A DNA stretch of 64,000 nt from Lentisphaeraceae bacterium (GCA_021232515.1 JAJPOQ010000034.1:1-64000); one strand, 5' to 3'. Shown: positions 25,781-35,497, counted from the first letter of the stretch. Notes: a model not told the origin generated them from the sequence alone. Translations and numbers: made by a program.

Positions 25781-26954
25781 AAGCCAATCAATAAAAGATG
25801 AAACAAGTACTTCAGGTAACACTTCAAGGTCTGAAGCTGATCAGTCTATACAATGCATGGACGTTGGGCAAAGAAAACTTAAAAATACAATAGATAAAAG
25901 TACAGATAGAAGACAGAATCCAATTCAGCGTTATGTGAATGGTGATAATGAAAGTATTGGAATACCTGGGGCACGTTTATCTGATAACTCCAATATTCTT
26001 TTAGAAGATAAAAATAATGCTTTTGCAACAAAAGATAAAATAGCCCAAGCAAACGGAAAGCTTAAAGACTCTGCAGGCGTCATTTTAGGTAGAGGCTCTA
26101 AGTACTCTAGTGATAAAGCTATAATGGAACATTTAGAAACAGAAAGCAAAGAACTTTTTAACATAGTGCCGTTAGCAAATAAACAAGATGGGCCAGAACG
26201 TCAAGGCGTGTTGGGCGTGACGGATAGTTTAAATGTCCAGGTAGATCCAGATAAAGAAAAGTCGGTTTCAACAGATAAACTAAAAAGTAAAGAAGGCGAT
26301 TATAAAAAGTTCGTATTGGAACATTGTGCTGCGATTTTCACTTTAATTAGTAATTTGAAATCAGAGCTACTTAGTCAGTCAATTCCAGATGTCAGTGCAG
26401 GTATGGGGGTAACTAACGAGCGCTTAGTCACACAGACACTTCAAGAATGGATGATGCTAGATGCTTTTGGCGCTCAATTTATAGACAAGTCACGTCTTGA
26501 TTGGATTAACGTAACCAATCCTAAATGGACAGATTTTTATGGTTTCTTAGATTCCCTTAAACAAACTGCAGATGAATTGAAGGAATCGGAATTGGATCCA
26601 AGTAAAGTCGGGAAACTTATTTTACCTTCAGACTGTCAATCAGCTGCTATCTATGTCACTGGAGATAATATCTCAAAAGATAAACTGGAGCCAGATGTTG
26701 GAGAGTCTCACTTTGTCGATTTTGGTGGTAAAGGTACTGGCTGGAGAAATCATTGGGCTGGAGTTGTTATGGCAGATGGGAAAGATACGCTTACCCTTGA
26801 GAATGCAGCCGGAGTGGAAAAAGCACCCATAGATCGTAGCTCATGGTATTTCGGAATGTATGGCACTCGCATAGAGGGACAAAGTTTTCAAGAAGAATAT
26901 TGGGCAAAGCATAAAGCTCGCTCAGCTGATTTAGGCTCGCCAATTACAGATTGA
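25773..26954 (+). CDS. Candidate eCIS effector with Cys/His catalytic-looking domain
   Basis: I start this at the ATG at 25773, which has AGAG 8 nt upstream; an in-frame ATG at 25767 is an alternative. The product is about 393 residues. Residues 1-55 are a disordered leader with GQRKLKNTIDKSTDRRQNPI followed by QR, typical of eCIS cargo. A helical middle leads to a C-terminal domain with LPSDCQSAAIYVTG, GWRNHWAGVVMADGKDTLTL followed by ENAAG, and DRSSWYFGMYGTRIEGQSFQ. The Cys, His and Glu/Asn spacing suggests a papain- or transglutaminase-like fold. That is inference; the family is not one I can name. Confidence 0.7.
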   Translation: MYKSQSIKDETSTSGNTSRSEADQSIQCMDVGQRKLKNTIDKSTDRRQNPIQRYVNGDNESIGIPGARLSDNSNILLEDKNNAFATKDKIAQANGKLKDSAGVILGRGSKYSSDKAIMEHLETESKELFNIVPLANKQDGPERQGVLGVTDSLNVQVDPDKEKSVSTDKLKSKEGDYKKFVLEHCAAIFTLISNLKSELLSQSIPDVSAGMGVTNERLVTQTLQEWMMLDAFGAQFIDKSRLDWINVTNPKWTDFYGFLDSLKQTADELKESELDPSKVGKLILPSDCQSAAIYVTGDNISKDKLEPDVGESHFVDFGGKGTGWRNHWAGVVMADGKDTLTLENAAGVEKAPIDRSSWYFGMYGTRIEGQSFQEEYWAKHKARSADLGSPITD

Positions 26955-27017
26955 CTAATGTTTTGAACACGATTTATAACTTAATCAAATATTAAAGAAA
27001 AGTATCTAGAGGTTTAA

Positions 27018-27476
27018 ATGCATTACGATATAGATAGAAATATAAGCAGAGTCAAACCAGCTGCAAATTCGGGGAAAGAGCATAAAAGCTCCAATGATTT
27101 TCAATTTAATGATAATCGCAAAAAAACTTCTGTTCAGGTACCGATTCAGGCAAAGGTGACTAATTATGATCGAGATACGGTAAATAATAAACTAATTCAA
27201 TTGATGAGTAAAACTCAAGCTGCAGCATTAGATGATTTCGATTATGGTACAGGCAATATTACCTTACAAAATGACACTCAAACTCAAGATGGTGAAAGGT
27301 TGAGGGTCTATCTTTGGGAAGCTGACGAAGGAAGCCAGACTGGCAATTTAGAAGTTCATTGGCACGGAGATGCTTATGACGAATCAAGAATTAATGTGCG
27401 TTGGGAAAATGATATTGCCCAGAAAGGTCGGCAAATACCCAAAGGCCTCCTTTCTGTATTTAAGGCAGCAGTTTAA
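27018..27476 (+). CDS. Small candidate eCIS cargo protein
   Basis: A 152-residue protein. The leader (1-46) has FQFNDNRKKTSVQVPIQAK, closely matching the leader of the 35639 nuclease gene in both sequence and position (QF-x-D-x-R at 29-34, V/I-Q at 39-40). The C-terminal ~100 residues (VYLWEADEGSQTGNLEVHWH, GDAYDESRINVRWEND) look like a small beta-rich domain that I do not recognise. The gene lies 63 bp after the previous cargo gene with AGAGG before the ATG. An effector or effector-like payload is inferred from leader and position. Confidence 0.65.
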   Translation: MHYDIDRNISRVKPAANSGKEHKSSNDFQFNDNRKKTSVQVPIQAKVTNYDRDTVNNKLIQLMSKTQAAALDDFDYGTGNITLQNDTQTQDGERLRVYLWEADEGSQTGNLEVHWHGDAYDESRINVRWENDIAQKGRQIPKGLLSVFKAAV

Positions 27477-27544
27477 TAACCCCCTTTTGTTTAAATAAAT
27501 TAATGCTATTAAATACAACTTTATATTAAGGAAAAACATAGAAG

Positions 27545-30331
27545 ATGAAATCAATCAAAGGCGATATATATAAAGCCGAAATCGAAGAGATAAAAAAGAG
27601 GCGAAAGAACGCTGACGTCAATTCTCAAAACCTCGAGAACAATGACGGAACACCAAGTTCAGAAGATGGAGTCAATGGTCTAGCTTTATCTGGCGGCGGC
27701 ATACGTTCAGCCAGCTTTAGTTTGGGTTTTGTTCAAAGTCTTATAGAACAAGGTAAATTCAAGTATCTAGACTATTTATCTACTGTTTCAGGAGGAGGCT
27801 ATACAGGATCTTGCATAAGTTCAGTTCTCCAAAAAGATAAAGACGGAGAAAAAGAGTTATTACCTAGAAATGGCGAAGATGAAAGTGTTATCATGCGTCA
27901 CTTGAGAAACTGTAGTAACTACCTTCTCCCACAAGGCTTAGCAGCGAAGTTGATCTTACCTACAACTTTTCTTAAAGGTGTTCTTTATAATTTACTTATA
28001 GCTTTCCCATTTATTGTCTTTGCTGTATTTTTTACAGAGATAGCCCATGAGTTAACCGTAGTTTACCCGTTCTTGAATGCCAAGTTCCTTTTGCTAGGTG
28101 CCGTACCGTTTTTGCTATTCGTTGGCATACTACCATTCTTCAAAGCATTGAACAGAAAGAAGACGAATTGGCATCAACGCTTTCGGACAGATAAAACCAT
28201 GGCCGTTCTCTTTTTATTTGGAGTCGCTTCTCTCTGTATGGCACCAGTCAGTTTATTTATAGATGATTTTGTAACTCAAGATGTTTCAGAATTTCTTTTG
28301 ATTGCTTCACTTGGGCAAAAACACATCATTGGTATTATGCTCATCACGGGTGCAGCCCTACTCGTTTTCCTTTCCAGGGCTGGTAGTGGTGACTTTAACA
28401 ACATAACAGGCAAAGCAAAAATTATAGCTCTTAGCTTAGCTGGCCCATTATTTATATTTTGTGCGTATCTAATCTTATGTCTAAATATAATTAGCTCAAG
28501 TAATATTAGTGAAACACCAGTTACGTCTCATATAGAGAAAAGCCTTAATAGTTTAAATGCTTCTTATTGGTTAGAAACGCTAGAAGAAAAACACCCATCC
28601 TTAAAAGTTACGCCGACAGAATTAAATAAAGAACTCACTGATGATTATGTCTTCAAAGGTTATAACGAAGAAGAGTATAAAAAGCAGATGGTGAAGTCTT
28701 TTCCTTATAAATATATCCGCAGGAAGACTGCCGATAGTTATCTGACATTTAAAAAATATTTTGATATAAAACTTGGCAATCTTAGTTCAAACGGTGAATT
28801 ATCTCCCGCTGAAAACAAATTGATTGAAGAGTCCGTTCAGTTGACATTTAAATCAATGGTTGGTGACATACTCAGATCCAAAAGAATACTGACAGGTAAA
28901 AAAGACTTTAAGGTTACTACTTTTCTTGATGAAAAGAATCTGACAAATCAAAATATAAATATCCTCGCTCGTGTTCAATTAAATGACCTGCAAAAGTGGG
29001 AGTATCTCTTTGGTCGTCAGGAAGTGTTCCATATAGCTTGGATGAAGGACTCTCAAATGCTATGGATGCCAGACTTGTCCATTATCCCTTTACCTTTAAT
29101 AAATAAGATGGAAGAGCTTCCAGAGATGGACAAAATATTAAAGGATAATCGATTCCAAGCAGAGTATATTAAGTGGATAGGTAATGCTCAATGGTGGTTC
29201 TATTTAACTGGTTTACTCATCTTCATGTTAACTCACCGTATTTTTAACGCTAACTGGATTTCTCAGTTAAGTTTTTATAGAGATAGGCTTAGTTTTACTT
29301 TCTTTGTACAGAAAGAAAAAGGCGCGATAAAAAGTACAGACGATCTTCTTTTATCTGAGCTTAATGGAGAAGAGTCTGCAGCTCCTTACCACTTGGTGAA
29401 TGTAGCTTTAAATCTACAGGCTAGTCGAGACCCCGACTTAAGAGGACGAAATGCAGTGCCATTCTTTTTTAGTAAGCACTATACAGGAAGTGACTATTCT
29501 GGGTTTTGCAAAACGAAGCATCTTGAAGAGTCTGATGATGAATTGACTTTAGCAACCGCCATGGCCACATCCGCAGCTGCAGCATCACCAAATATGGGTC
29601 CTCAAACGGTTAAGTCACTTGTCTTTATTCTTGCTCTTCTAAATATTCGTCTTTGCTATTGGCTGAGGAATCCACGAAAAGTTAAAGAGAAAATGAAAAG
29701 AAAAGTCCCTGGACCTACTTATATACTTCGAGAAGCTTTCAGTCATATAAATGGTCATACCGAGTTTGTTAACCTTTCTGATGGTGGTCACATAGAAAAC
29801 CTGGGTCTATACCAACTGCTTAAGCGTAAGTGTAGTCATATAGTTTGTGTTGATGGTGAAGCAGATCCAAACATGGAGTTCAACGGCCTAGCTATAGTTA
29901 TGCGTTATGCTCGTATAGATATGGGAATAAATGTCAAGATCGATACATCTGTGATTTTCCCAAGTGAAAACGGTAACTCTCAACAGTCGTATCAGGTAGC
30001 TGAGATCGACTATGGAAATGGCGAAAAAGGAAAACTCCTTTATATCAAGCTTTCGGTTACTGGTAAAGAGCAGGAAGATATAGGTCAGTATCGCAAAACT
30101 AACTTCCCATTTCCACACCAACCAACGTCGGATCAATTCTTCGATGAAACTCAGTTTGAAGTATACAGAGCTTTGGGGTATCACATAGGAAACGAAATGA
30201 TGGAAGACGCCGAAGTTAAGTTATTTTGGAACGAAATGACAGCAACTAAGTCTGCTAATATCATTTCAATGAAAGCTAATTTTGTCGATGAAGTCGAAAA
30301 AGAAAAGATTCTTTCAGAAAAGGATTCTTAA
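27545..30331 (+). CDS. Patatin-like phospholipase with embedded membrane segments
   Basis: A 928-residue lipid hydrolase of the patatin family. Catalytic parts are all visible: oxyanion loop LSGGGIRSASFSLGF (GGGxR at 50-54), nucleophile Ser82 in STVSGGGYTGS, and the dyad Asp at ~746 in LSDGGHIENLGLYQLL. Between them sit several hydrophobic helices (about 140-170, 175-200, 215-240, 250-280, 300-325, 545-565), so the enzyme is membrane-embedded and much larger than soluble patatins. It has no eCIS-type leader. The next gene overlaps or abuts its 3' end, so it probably opens the four-gene module 27545-35465. Confidence 0.88.
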   Translation: MKSIKGDIYKAEIEEIKKRRKNADVNSQNLENNDGTPSSEDGVNGLALSGGGIRSASFSLGFVQSLIEQGKFKYLDYLSTVSGGGYTGSCISSVLQKDKDGEKELLPRNGEDESVIMRHLRNCSNYLLPQGLAAKLILPTTFLKGVLYNLLIAFPFIVFAVFFTEIAHELTVVYPFLNAKFLLLGAVPFLLFVGILPFFKALNRKKTNWHQRFRTDKTMAVLFLFGVASLCMAPVSLFIDDFVTQDVSEFLLIASLGQKHIIGIMLITGAALLVFLSRAGSGDFNNITGKAKIIALSLAGPLFIFCAYLILCLNIISSSNISETPVTSHIEKSLNSLNASYWLETLEEKHPSLKVTPTELNKELTDDYVFKGYNEEEYKKQMVKSFPYKYIRRKTADSYLTFKKYFDIKLGNLSSNGELSPAENKLIEESVQLTFKSMVGDILRSKRILTGKKDFKVTTFLDEKNLTNQNINILARVQLNDLQKWEYLFGRQEVFHIAWMKDSQMLWMPDLSIIPLPLINKMEELPEMDKILKDNRFQAEYIKWIGNAQWWFYLTGLLIFMLTHRIFNANWISQLSFYRDRLSFTFFVQKEKGAIKSTDDLLLSELNGEESAAPYHLVNVALNLQASRDPDLRGRNAVPFFFSKHYTGSDYSGFCKTKHLEESDDELTLATAMATSAAAASPNMGPQTVKSLVFILALLNIRLCYWLRNPRKVKEKMKRKVPGPTYILREAFSHINGHTEFVNLSDGGHIENLGLYQLLKRKCSHIVCVDGEADPNMEFNGLAIVMRYARIDMGINVKIDTSVIFPSENGNSQQSYQVAEIDYGNGEKGKLLYIKLSVTGKEQEDIGQYRKTNFPFPHQPTSDQFFDETQFEVYRALGYHIGNEMMEDAEVKLFWNEMTATKSANIISMKANFVDEVEKEKILSEKDS

Positions 30332-30338
30332 CCATTCA

Positions 30339-32303
30339 ATGAAAGTTTCAAACTTAAAGACTAAGATTGAAAGCGTCTTGGTAATACTAGTCACAATTAT
30401 GTGTCTGTATTCTTGTGTCGACTATCTGATTAAGTATAGACAAAATACTAAAGGTCAGATAGCCACTCAAAAAGCAGACTCTAAAAAAGAAGCCTTGGCT
30501 AAAACAGAAGAACTCAAAAAAATTCTAGCAAAGAGATTTTCAGTTAGCAAAGTCACGAAGCATGTTTTTGATAGAGCTCAGTACGTTGAGCAGCTTACAT
30601 CAGGTCGAACTTTACAAAAAGAGTTGAAGTTACCAGTTTGGGTTGAACAAGCTTTTCATAAAAAGAAGCCTCTGTGGTGGCTTAAGAGTGAACCCCACTA
30701 TTCTTTAGTTCGTTATAAGTTCGAAAAGGAAGACGCCACAAAAATACACTTTATAGAGCAGAGCTTCAGTATCGAGGATTTAGACGGCATAGGCTCGGAA
30801 GATGGTTTCGACCTTATAATCCTTATAGAAGAAGGTAAGATGATTTTTCATACGAATGAATCACTTCGGCTTAAAAATGTATTTAATTATGCTTGGGAGT
30901 TGGGTGAGGAAGAGCTTTTTGAAGCAGCCATCACCGCCTTGTCAGATAGAAACCAATCGGTTCGAGAAATTGTTTATAAAGACAGGAGGCACGATGAAAC
31001 CGCACAGCTTTTTCATTCTTATCTTAAAGACTTGAACTGGCATGTTGTAGTTAAACCCAAAACTAAAGGTTTTGAAATACGGCACAGTCAATTAAGAGCT
31101 TACTTACTAAATAGCTTGGCGTTTTTCATACTGTTTCTCGGTGGCTTATTTTTCATAAGTCAAAGGATCCATACTTTTAGAATTAAGGGCTTAGTGAAAG
31201 ATAGTGTTTTCTGTTCTGTATTACTGTTGTTTGCGATGTTGCTGGTATGGAGTATTTACCTTTATCATCCAACTAGCCATATAACTCATAATGTTGTTTT
31301 AAATGACGAGTCTGTAGAAGAGATACTGGAGTCATACGAAAACAGCCATAAGAGAAGTAGTCACTCTGTGATTAAGAAAATTAAAACCGGTGTGTTTGTT
31401 CAGTCTGTAGAGTTTCTTTCTGGGACAAATGTCAAAATGACCGGTGTGATTTGGCAAAAATATACCAGCGCCCAATTGGCTGGACTCAAGGATGACAATA
31501 TAGGAGTTATGTTTCCTGAGTCGGATTCTGTAGATCTCAAACCTTTGTACAGAATCACTGATGATAAGGACTATGCATTAATTGTTGGTTGGGACTTCCA
31601 GTGCTCTTTGAGGCAAGCGTTTGATTACCATATATACCCATTTGACTCACAAGATGTTTGGTTGCGTATAAAACATAAAAAGTTTGATGATAATATTGTC
31701 CTTGTACCTGACTTTGAGAGTTATGACTTTATAGCGCCATCTTTAAACCCAGGTGTTGAAGAGAATCTTGTTATGCCCGGTTGGATAACTGAAAATAGCT
31801 TTTATAGCTACAAGAATCTTAGCTATAATACAAGTTTTGGTAGAAATGCTTTTGGAGTGACTAAGAACTTTCCTGAGTTGCACTTCAATGTAAACTTCAG
31901 AAGAGATTTTTTAGGACCATTGGTCACTGAGTTTATCCCGATAATTGTCGCAGGTATACTCCTGTTTGCCCTTTTATTAATTGGTAGCAGGAAAGAGTCT
32001 GGAGGTTTATTTGGATTCTCTGCCATCGATGTTGTGCTTGGTTGCGCTGCCTTGTTTTTTGTACTTGTTTTCCAACATATAGCTTTGCGGAGTCGATTTG
32101 GAACACACTCATTGATTTATATGGAGTATTACTATTTCTTACTCTATATCTTGATGGTGGTGATCATCTTCAACTCTATTCTCTTTGCTTCCGAAAAGAA
32201 GATTAAGTTCATTCACAATCACGACAACCTTTACCCTAAGGTTTTGTATTGGCCTTTTATCTCCGCCTCACTTTTTACCGTAACATTCATTTATTTTTAC
32301 TAG
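30339..32303 (+). CDS. Membrane protein resembling a pentameric ligand-gated ion channel, with extra N-terminal domain
   Basis: Start chosen at ATG 30339; an in-frame TTG at 30282 and ATG at 30288 would add up to 19 residues and overlap the patatin gene. The N-terminal part has a TM helix (~12-30), an extracytoplasmic domain and two further TM segments (~252-275, ~288-308). The C-terminal part has channel-like order: VKMTGVIWQKYTSAQLAGL, then FDYHIYPFDSQDVWLRI (YPFDxQ is typical of the Cys-loop region), then NFRRDFLGPLVTEFIPIIVA as TM1, followed by two to three helices and a final TM ending FIYFY. Loop cysteines are absent, as in prokaryotic channels. The assignment rests on motif and topology only. 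Confidence 0.6.
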   Translation: MKVSNLKTKIESVLVILVTIMCLYSCVDYLIKYRQNTKGQIATQKADSKKEALAKTEELKKILAKRFSVSKVTKHVFDRAQYVEQLTSGRTLQKELKLPVWVEQAFHKKKPLWWLKSEPHYSLVRYKFEKEDATKIHFIEQSFSIEDLDGIGSEDGFDLIILIEEGKMIFHTNESLRLKNVFNYAWELGEEELFEAAITALSDRNQSVREIVYKDRRHDETAQLFHSYLKDLNWHVVVKPKTKGFEIRHSQLRAYLLNSLAFFILFLGGLFFISQRIHTFRIKGLVKDSVFCSVLLLFAMLLVWSIYLYHPTSHITHNVVLNDESVEEILESYENSHKRSSHSVIKKIKTGVFVQSVEFLSGTNVKMTGVIWQKYTSAQLAGLKDDNIGVMFPESDSVDLKPLYRITDDKDYALIVGWDFQCSLRQAFDYHIYPFDSQDVWLRIKHKKFDDNIVLVPDFESYDFIAPSLNPGVEENLVMPGWITENSFYSYKNLSYNTSFGRNAFGVTKNFPELHFNVNFRRDFLGPLVTEFIPIIVAGILLFALLLIGSRKESGGLFGFSAIDVVLGCAALFFVLVFQHIALRSRFGTHSLIYMEYYYFLLYILMVVIIFNSILFASEKKIKFIHNHDNLYPKVLYWPFISASLFTVTFIYFY

Positions 32304-32315
32304 AGGTCTGACCAA

Positions 32316-33737
32316 ATGAAAAAACCTTACATAATTATTTTGTTTTTAGTCACCTGGTTGATCGTTCATAGCTTCATGATTTATAAGGTCAAGCAAAAAA
32401 AGGATATACAGATAGGTCTACTACATTCATTTACTGGAACATTAAAGGAAAGTGAGACGCCTTTATATTTAGCCGCAAAGCTCGCAGTTGATGAGATAAA
32501 TAAAAACGGTGGTGTTCTTGGCCAAAAAGTAAATATGCTAGTGGCTGACGGTATGTCTAAACCTCAGGTTTTTGCGGAAAATGCCAAACGCCTTTTAAAT
32601 GGTCAAGCATTGGAAGAGTTTGATATAGTCAAGGGTGAAATTGTGGCCGATGGTGGCGCTCACGCAAAGGTTTCAGCGATCTTTGGTACTTGGAGCTCTT
32701 CTAGTAGAAAAAGAGTTATTCCAATTATTGAACAGTTTAACAGTCTTTTATTTTATTCTGTACAGTATGAAGGTGCTGAAGGACCTCGTGACTCGAGTGA
32801 TGGCAATGTTGTTTATCTCGGTGCAGCTGCAAACCAACAGCTTTTACCAAGCATAAGCTGGGCTCGTCTTCATCTCGGTCAAACAGCTTACCTTATTGGC
32901 TCAAACTACATCTATCCACGAGTCACGTATGAACTAGTTAAAAGTTGCTTTAAAAACGAATGTGGTGGTAACTTAATTGGGGCTAGATTTGTTAACCTTT
33001 CTAAGGATGATGTGATTGACTTCAAGTATGCAGTTGAAGATATAAAACGAAATAAGCCCGACTATATCATTAATACTTTAAATGGTATAAAAAATAACAA
33101 AGCATTTTTTAAAGCACTAGCTGCGGCAAACCTTAAAAAGATTCCGATAGTTTTGTCTTATAGTATCACAGAAAATGACATTCGAAATATTTATTCGGAG
33201 ATGCCCAAAGGTACGCAGATAGTTAATTACTTATGTTGGAACTACTTTGCTGATCTTGGAAACCAACAGAATCAAAGCTTTTACAATAAAATAAAAAATG
33301 TAGCCTCAAAGCTTTCGACAAATGACTCTCTCCCTCCTCGTATACGCCAGCAAGTAAATAAGTTTTTGGCTAATGATAGACTTATCATAACGGAACCTAT
33401 GGTAGATACATATGCAGCTATAAAACTCTGGGCGATTGCCTGTGAGAAAGCTGGAACAATAAATCCTGAAGTTGTTCGTAAAGAGATACTAGGTTCTACT
33501 TTCAATGGACCTGGGGGCATAACCTATATAGATGAAAAAAATGGCCATAGTTGGAAGACTTTAAGAATCGGAAAATTAGAAAAAGATCGGCTTGATATAG
33601 TCTGGAGTTCTATTGGTCCTATTCAGCCCAAACCATACTATGGCGACCCAGATTGGACAAAAGTTCTTAAAAACCTAAAAACTCAGTTTGGTGGAAACTG
33701 GGAAAGCCAATCAGACGCAGACACAATCATTCGTTAA
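32316..33737 (+). CDS. UrtA/FmdD-like periplasmic ligand-binding protein, membrane-anchored
   Basis: A 473-residue type I periplasmic binding protein of the urea/short-chain-amide (UrtA, FmdD, AmiC) group. Family blocks are IQIGLLHSFTGTLKESETPL, AVDEINKNGGVLGQ, SAIFGTWSSSSRKRVIPIIE, LLFYSVQYEGAEG, and TAYLIGSNYIYPRV. The N-terminus is an uncleaved-looking anchor (residues ~5-23) without a lipobox. No urtBCDE permease or ATPase gene is nearby, so it is unlikely to serve an ABC importer here. Starting 12 nt after the channel-like gene, it may instead present ligand to that receptor. The binding-protein family is clear; the partner is inference. Confidence 0.85.
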   Translation: MKKPYIIILFLVTWLIVHSFMIYKVKQKKDIQIGLLHSFTGTLKESETPLYLAAKLAVDEINKNGGVLGQKVNMLVADGMSKPQVFAENAKRLLNGQALEEFDIVKGEIVADGGAHAKVSAIFGTWSSSSRKRVIPIIEQFNSLLFYSVQYEGAEGPRDSSDGNVVYLGAAANQQLLPSISWARLHLGQTAYLIGSNYIYPRVTYELVKSCFKNECGGNLIGARFVNLSKDDVIDFKYAVEDIKRNKPDYIINTLNGIKNNKAFFKALAAANLKKIPIVLSYSITENDIRNIYSEMPKGTQIVNYLCWNYFADLGNQQNQSFYNKIKNVASKLSTNDSLPPRIRQQVNKFLANDRLIITEPMVDTYAAIKLWAIACEKAGTINPEVVRKEILGSTFNGPGGITYIDEKNGHSWKTLRIGKLEKDRLDIVWSSIGPIQPKPYYGDPDWTKVLKNLKTQFGGNWESQSDADTIIR

Positions 33738-33773
33738 AAATACAGACTGATAATGACACAAAAAGGAAACAAT

Positions 33774-35465
33774 ATGAAGTATCACTTAATACTCGCGCTT
33801 ATATGCGTACTGTTAGCATCGTGCAAAAGTACGAATGTTGATAATATAGCCAAGGACTCTCTAACTACTGGAGCTCCCTCCCCCTACATCATCCCAGGGA
33901 AAGAAATAGGTGAAGTTGTTAGTATTAATCAAAATTGGAGTGCTACAACCCAACAGCTATTTTGGTTTACCGGCCAAGGCTCTAAAATGATTCCGTATGA
34001 GTGGTTCTTGTATCTAGAACAAAAGAACTCTACGACTCTTTTCTCTGAGGAAACGAATATACTGAAGTATGGTTTTATACCACAAATAAAAAGCAAATTC
34101 AATCCAGACTCACTCCCTATAGGCTTTGCTGCGTCTTCTTATAAAAAAGATGGGAAGTGGTTAGGGCTTACTTGTTCCGCATGTCACACAAATCAAATGA
34201 ACTACAAAGGCACAGCGATGATTGTCGACGGTGCACCAAACCTTGCAAATGTAACACTTTTCAATAAAGAACTTGCCGCTGCATTGGAAGACACCTATAA
34301 AGACAAAATGAAGTTTAAACGCTTTGCCAGATACATACTTCGTGAAGATTACACAAAAGACTCCGCTTCTAAACTTCATAAAGAGTTAAAGACTGTCACC
34401 GACACTCGCAATGGTTATAACGCCCGCAATGATTCATCAGTACATGGTGGCAATGGTCGAGTTGATGCTTTTGGTTATATCTTCAACCAAGTAGCAGCAG
34501 GAGCTTTAGATTTACCTGCAAATATTCATGAGCCAAATGCTCCAGTGAGCTTCCCTTTTCTTTGGGGCACTCCACAATCAAATGTCGTGCAGTGGATCGG
34601 TCAAACGCCCAATGGTCGTTTAGGTTCACTGGCTAGAAACTCAGGTGAAGTGCTAGGAGTATTTGGAACAATCGACATCCCACATGAAGGCAAGTTTGGC
34701 GGATATAATTCATCTGTAAAGATTAAAGAATTAACTGAGCTTGAAGAATGGGTAACAGACCTTCGTTCTCCACAGTGGCCAGAAACAATACTACCAAAGT
34801 TAGATGCCAAAAAAGTATTAGCAGGTAAAGCCCTTTACGAAAAAAGTTGTGTCGCATGCCATGAAGTTATTCCTCGTGAAAAGGAGTATGACTCTTATAA
34901 AGCTATAATCACACCGTTAAGGGCTATAAAAACAGATCCTCAAACAGCGACAAATATAGCGACATCAGTTTCTAAAACAGGTCGTCTAGAAGGCACCGTA
35001 AATAGAAGTAAATATGTGACAAAAGAAATAGAAGACTTTGGCAAAACAGCTCCTACTGCTGATGTTGTTCGAAATGCTGTTGTTGGAGCGATAATCCATC
35101 AGCCGAAGCAGAGTTTGAAATCAATGCTTTTTGGGTACCATGTTGAAGTTGAGAAGCCAGAGAAAGATACTCCTCTTGGTTACAAGGCAAGACCTTTAAA
35201 TGGTGTGTGGGCAACAGCGCCATTTTTACACAATGGTTCAGTACCAAACTTAGAACAGCTATTACTTCCTTCAGATAAACGCATAAAGTCATTCTATGTA
35301 GGTAGTCGTGAGTTTGATCCGGAGAATGTGGGTTATGAGTTCTCTCAAGGTCCTTTCAAGTTTGATACGACTATAAAGGGAAATAGTAATGCAGGTCATG
35401 AGTATGGAACGAAGTTAAACGCAGAACAGCGCGCGCAGTTGATTGAGTACATAAAGTCTCTTTAG
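33774..35465 (+). CDS. Di-heme cytochrome c lipoprotein (cytochrome c peroxidase/RoxA-like)
   Basis: Start at ATG 33774, which has AAGGA 6 nt upstream. The product is about 563 residues. A lipoprotein signal (LILALICVLLASC) precedes a chain with two CxxCH heme sites: LTCSACHTNQM (~133-140) and SCVACHEVIP (~358-366). The stretches NGRVDAFGYIFNQVAAGALD and PFLWGTPQSNVVQWIGQTP and the late NGVWATAPFLHNGSVPNLEQ are typical of the di-heme peroxidase/RoxA-like family, which reduces peroxides or oxidises hydrocarbon chains. A periplasmic oxidase or peroxidase acting on lipids would suit the patatin neighbour, but that link is inference. Confidence 0.85.
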   Translation: MKYHLILALICVLLASCKSTNVDNIAKDSLTTGAPSPYIIPGKEIGEVVSINQNWSATTQQLFWFTGQGSKMIPYEWFLYLEQKNSTTLFSEETNILKYGFIPQIKSKFNPDSLPIGFAASSYKKDGKWLGLTCSACHTNQMNYKGTAMIVDGAPNLANVTLFNKELAAALEDTYKDKMKFKRFARYILREDYTKDSASKLHKELKTVTDTRNGYNARNDSSVHGGNGRVDAFGYIFNQVAAGALDLPANIHEPNAPVSFPFLWGTPQSNVVQWIGQTPNGRLGSLARNSGEVLGVFGTIDIPHEGKFGGYNSSVKIKELTELEEWVTDLRSPQWPETILPKLDAKKVLAGKALYEKSCVACHEVIPREKEYDSYKAIITPLRAIKTDPQTATNIATSVSKTGRLEGTVNRSKYVTKEIEDFGKTAPTADVVRNAVVGAIIHQPKQSLKSMLFGYHVEVEKPEKDTPLGYKARPLNGVWATAPFLHNGSVPNLEQLLLPSDKRIKSFYVGSREFDPENVGYEFSQGPFKFDTTIKGNSNAGHEYGTKLNAEQRAQLIEYIKSL

Positions 35466-35473
35466 AAAAATAT

Positions 35474-35497
35474 AAGGTTCCTATAGTTTGGGACCTT
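35474..35497 (+). terminator. Weak hairpin after the di-heme cytochrome gene
   Basis: Arms AAGGTTCC (35474-35481) and GGGACCTT (35490-35497) pair over 8 bp with one G-T wobble and an 8-nt loop, 8 bp after the stop. No strong T tract follows. It may mark the 3' end of the four-gene module. Confidence 0.4.

Noticed and set aside
32316-33737. Urea ABC transporter component
   Set aside because: The protein is UrtA-like, but no urtBCDE or urease genes are near, so a transport role here is unsupported.
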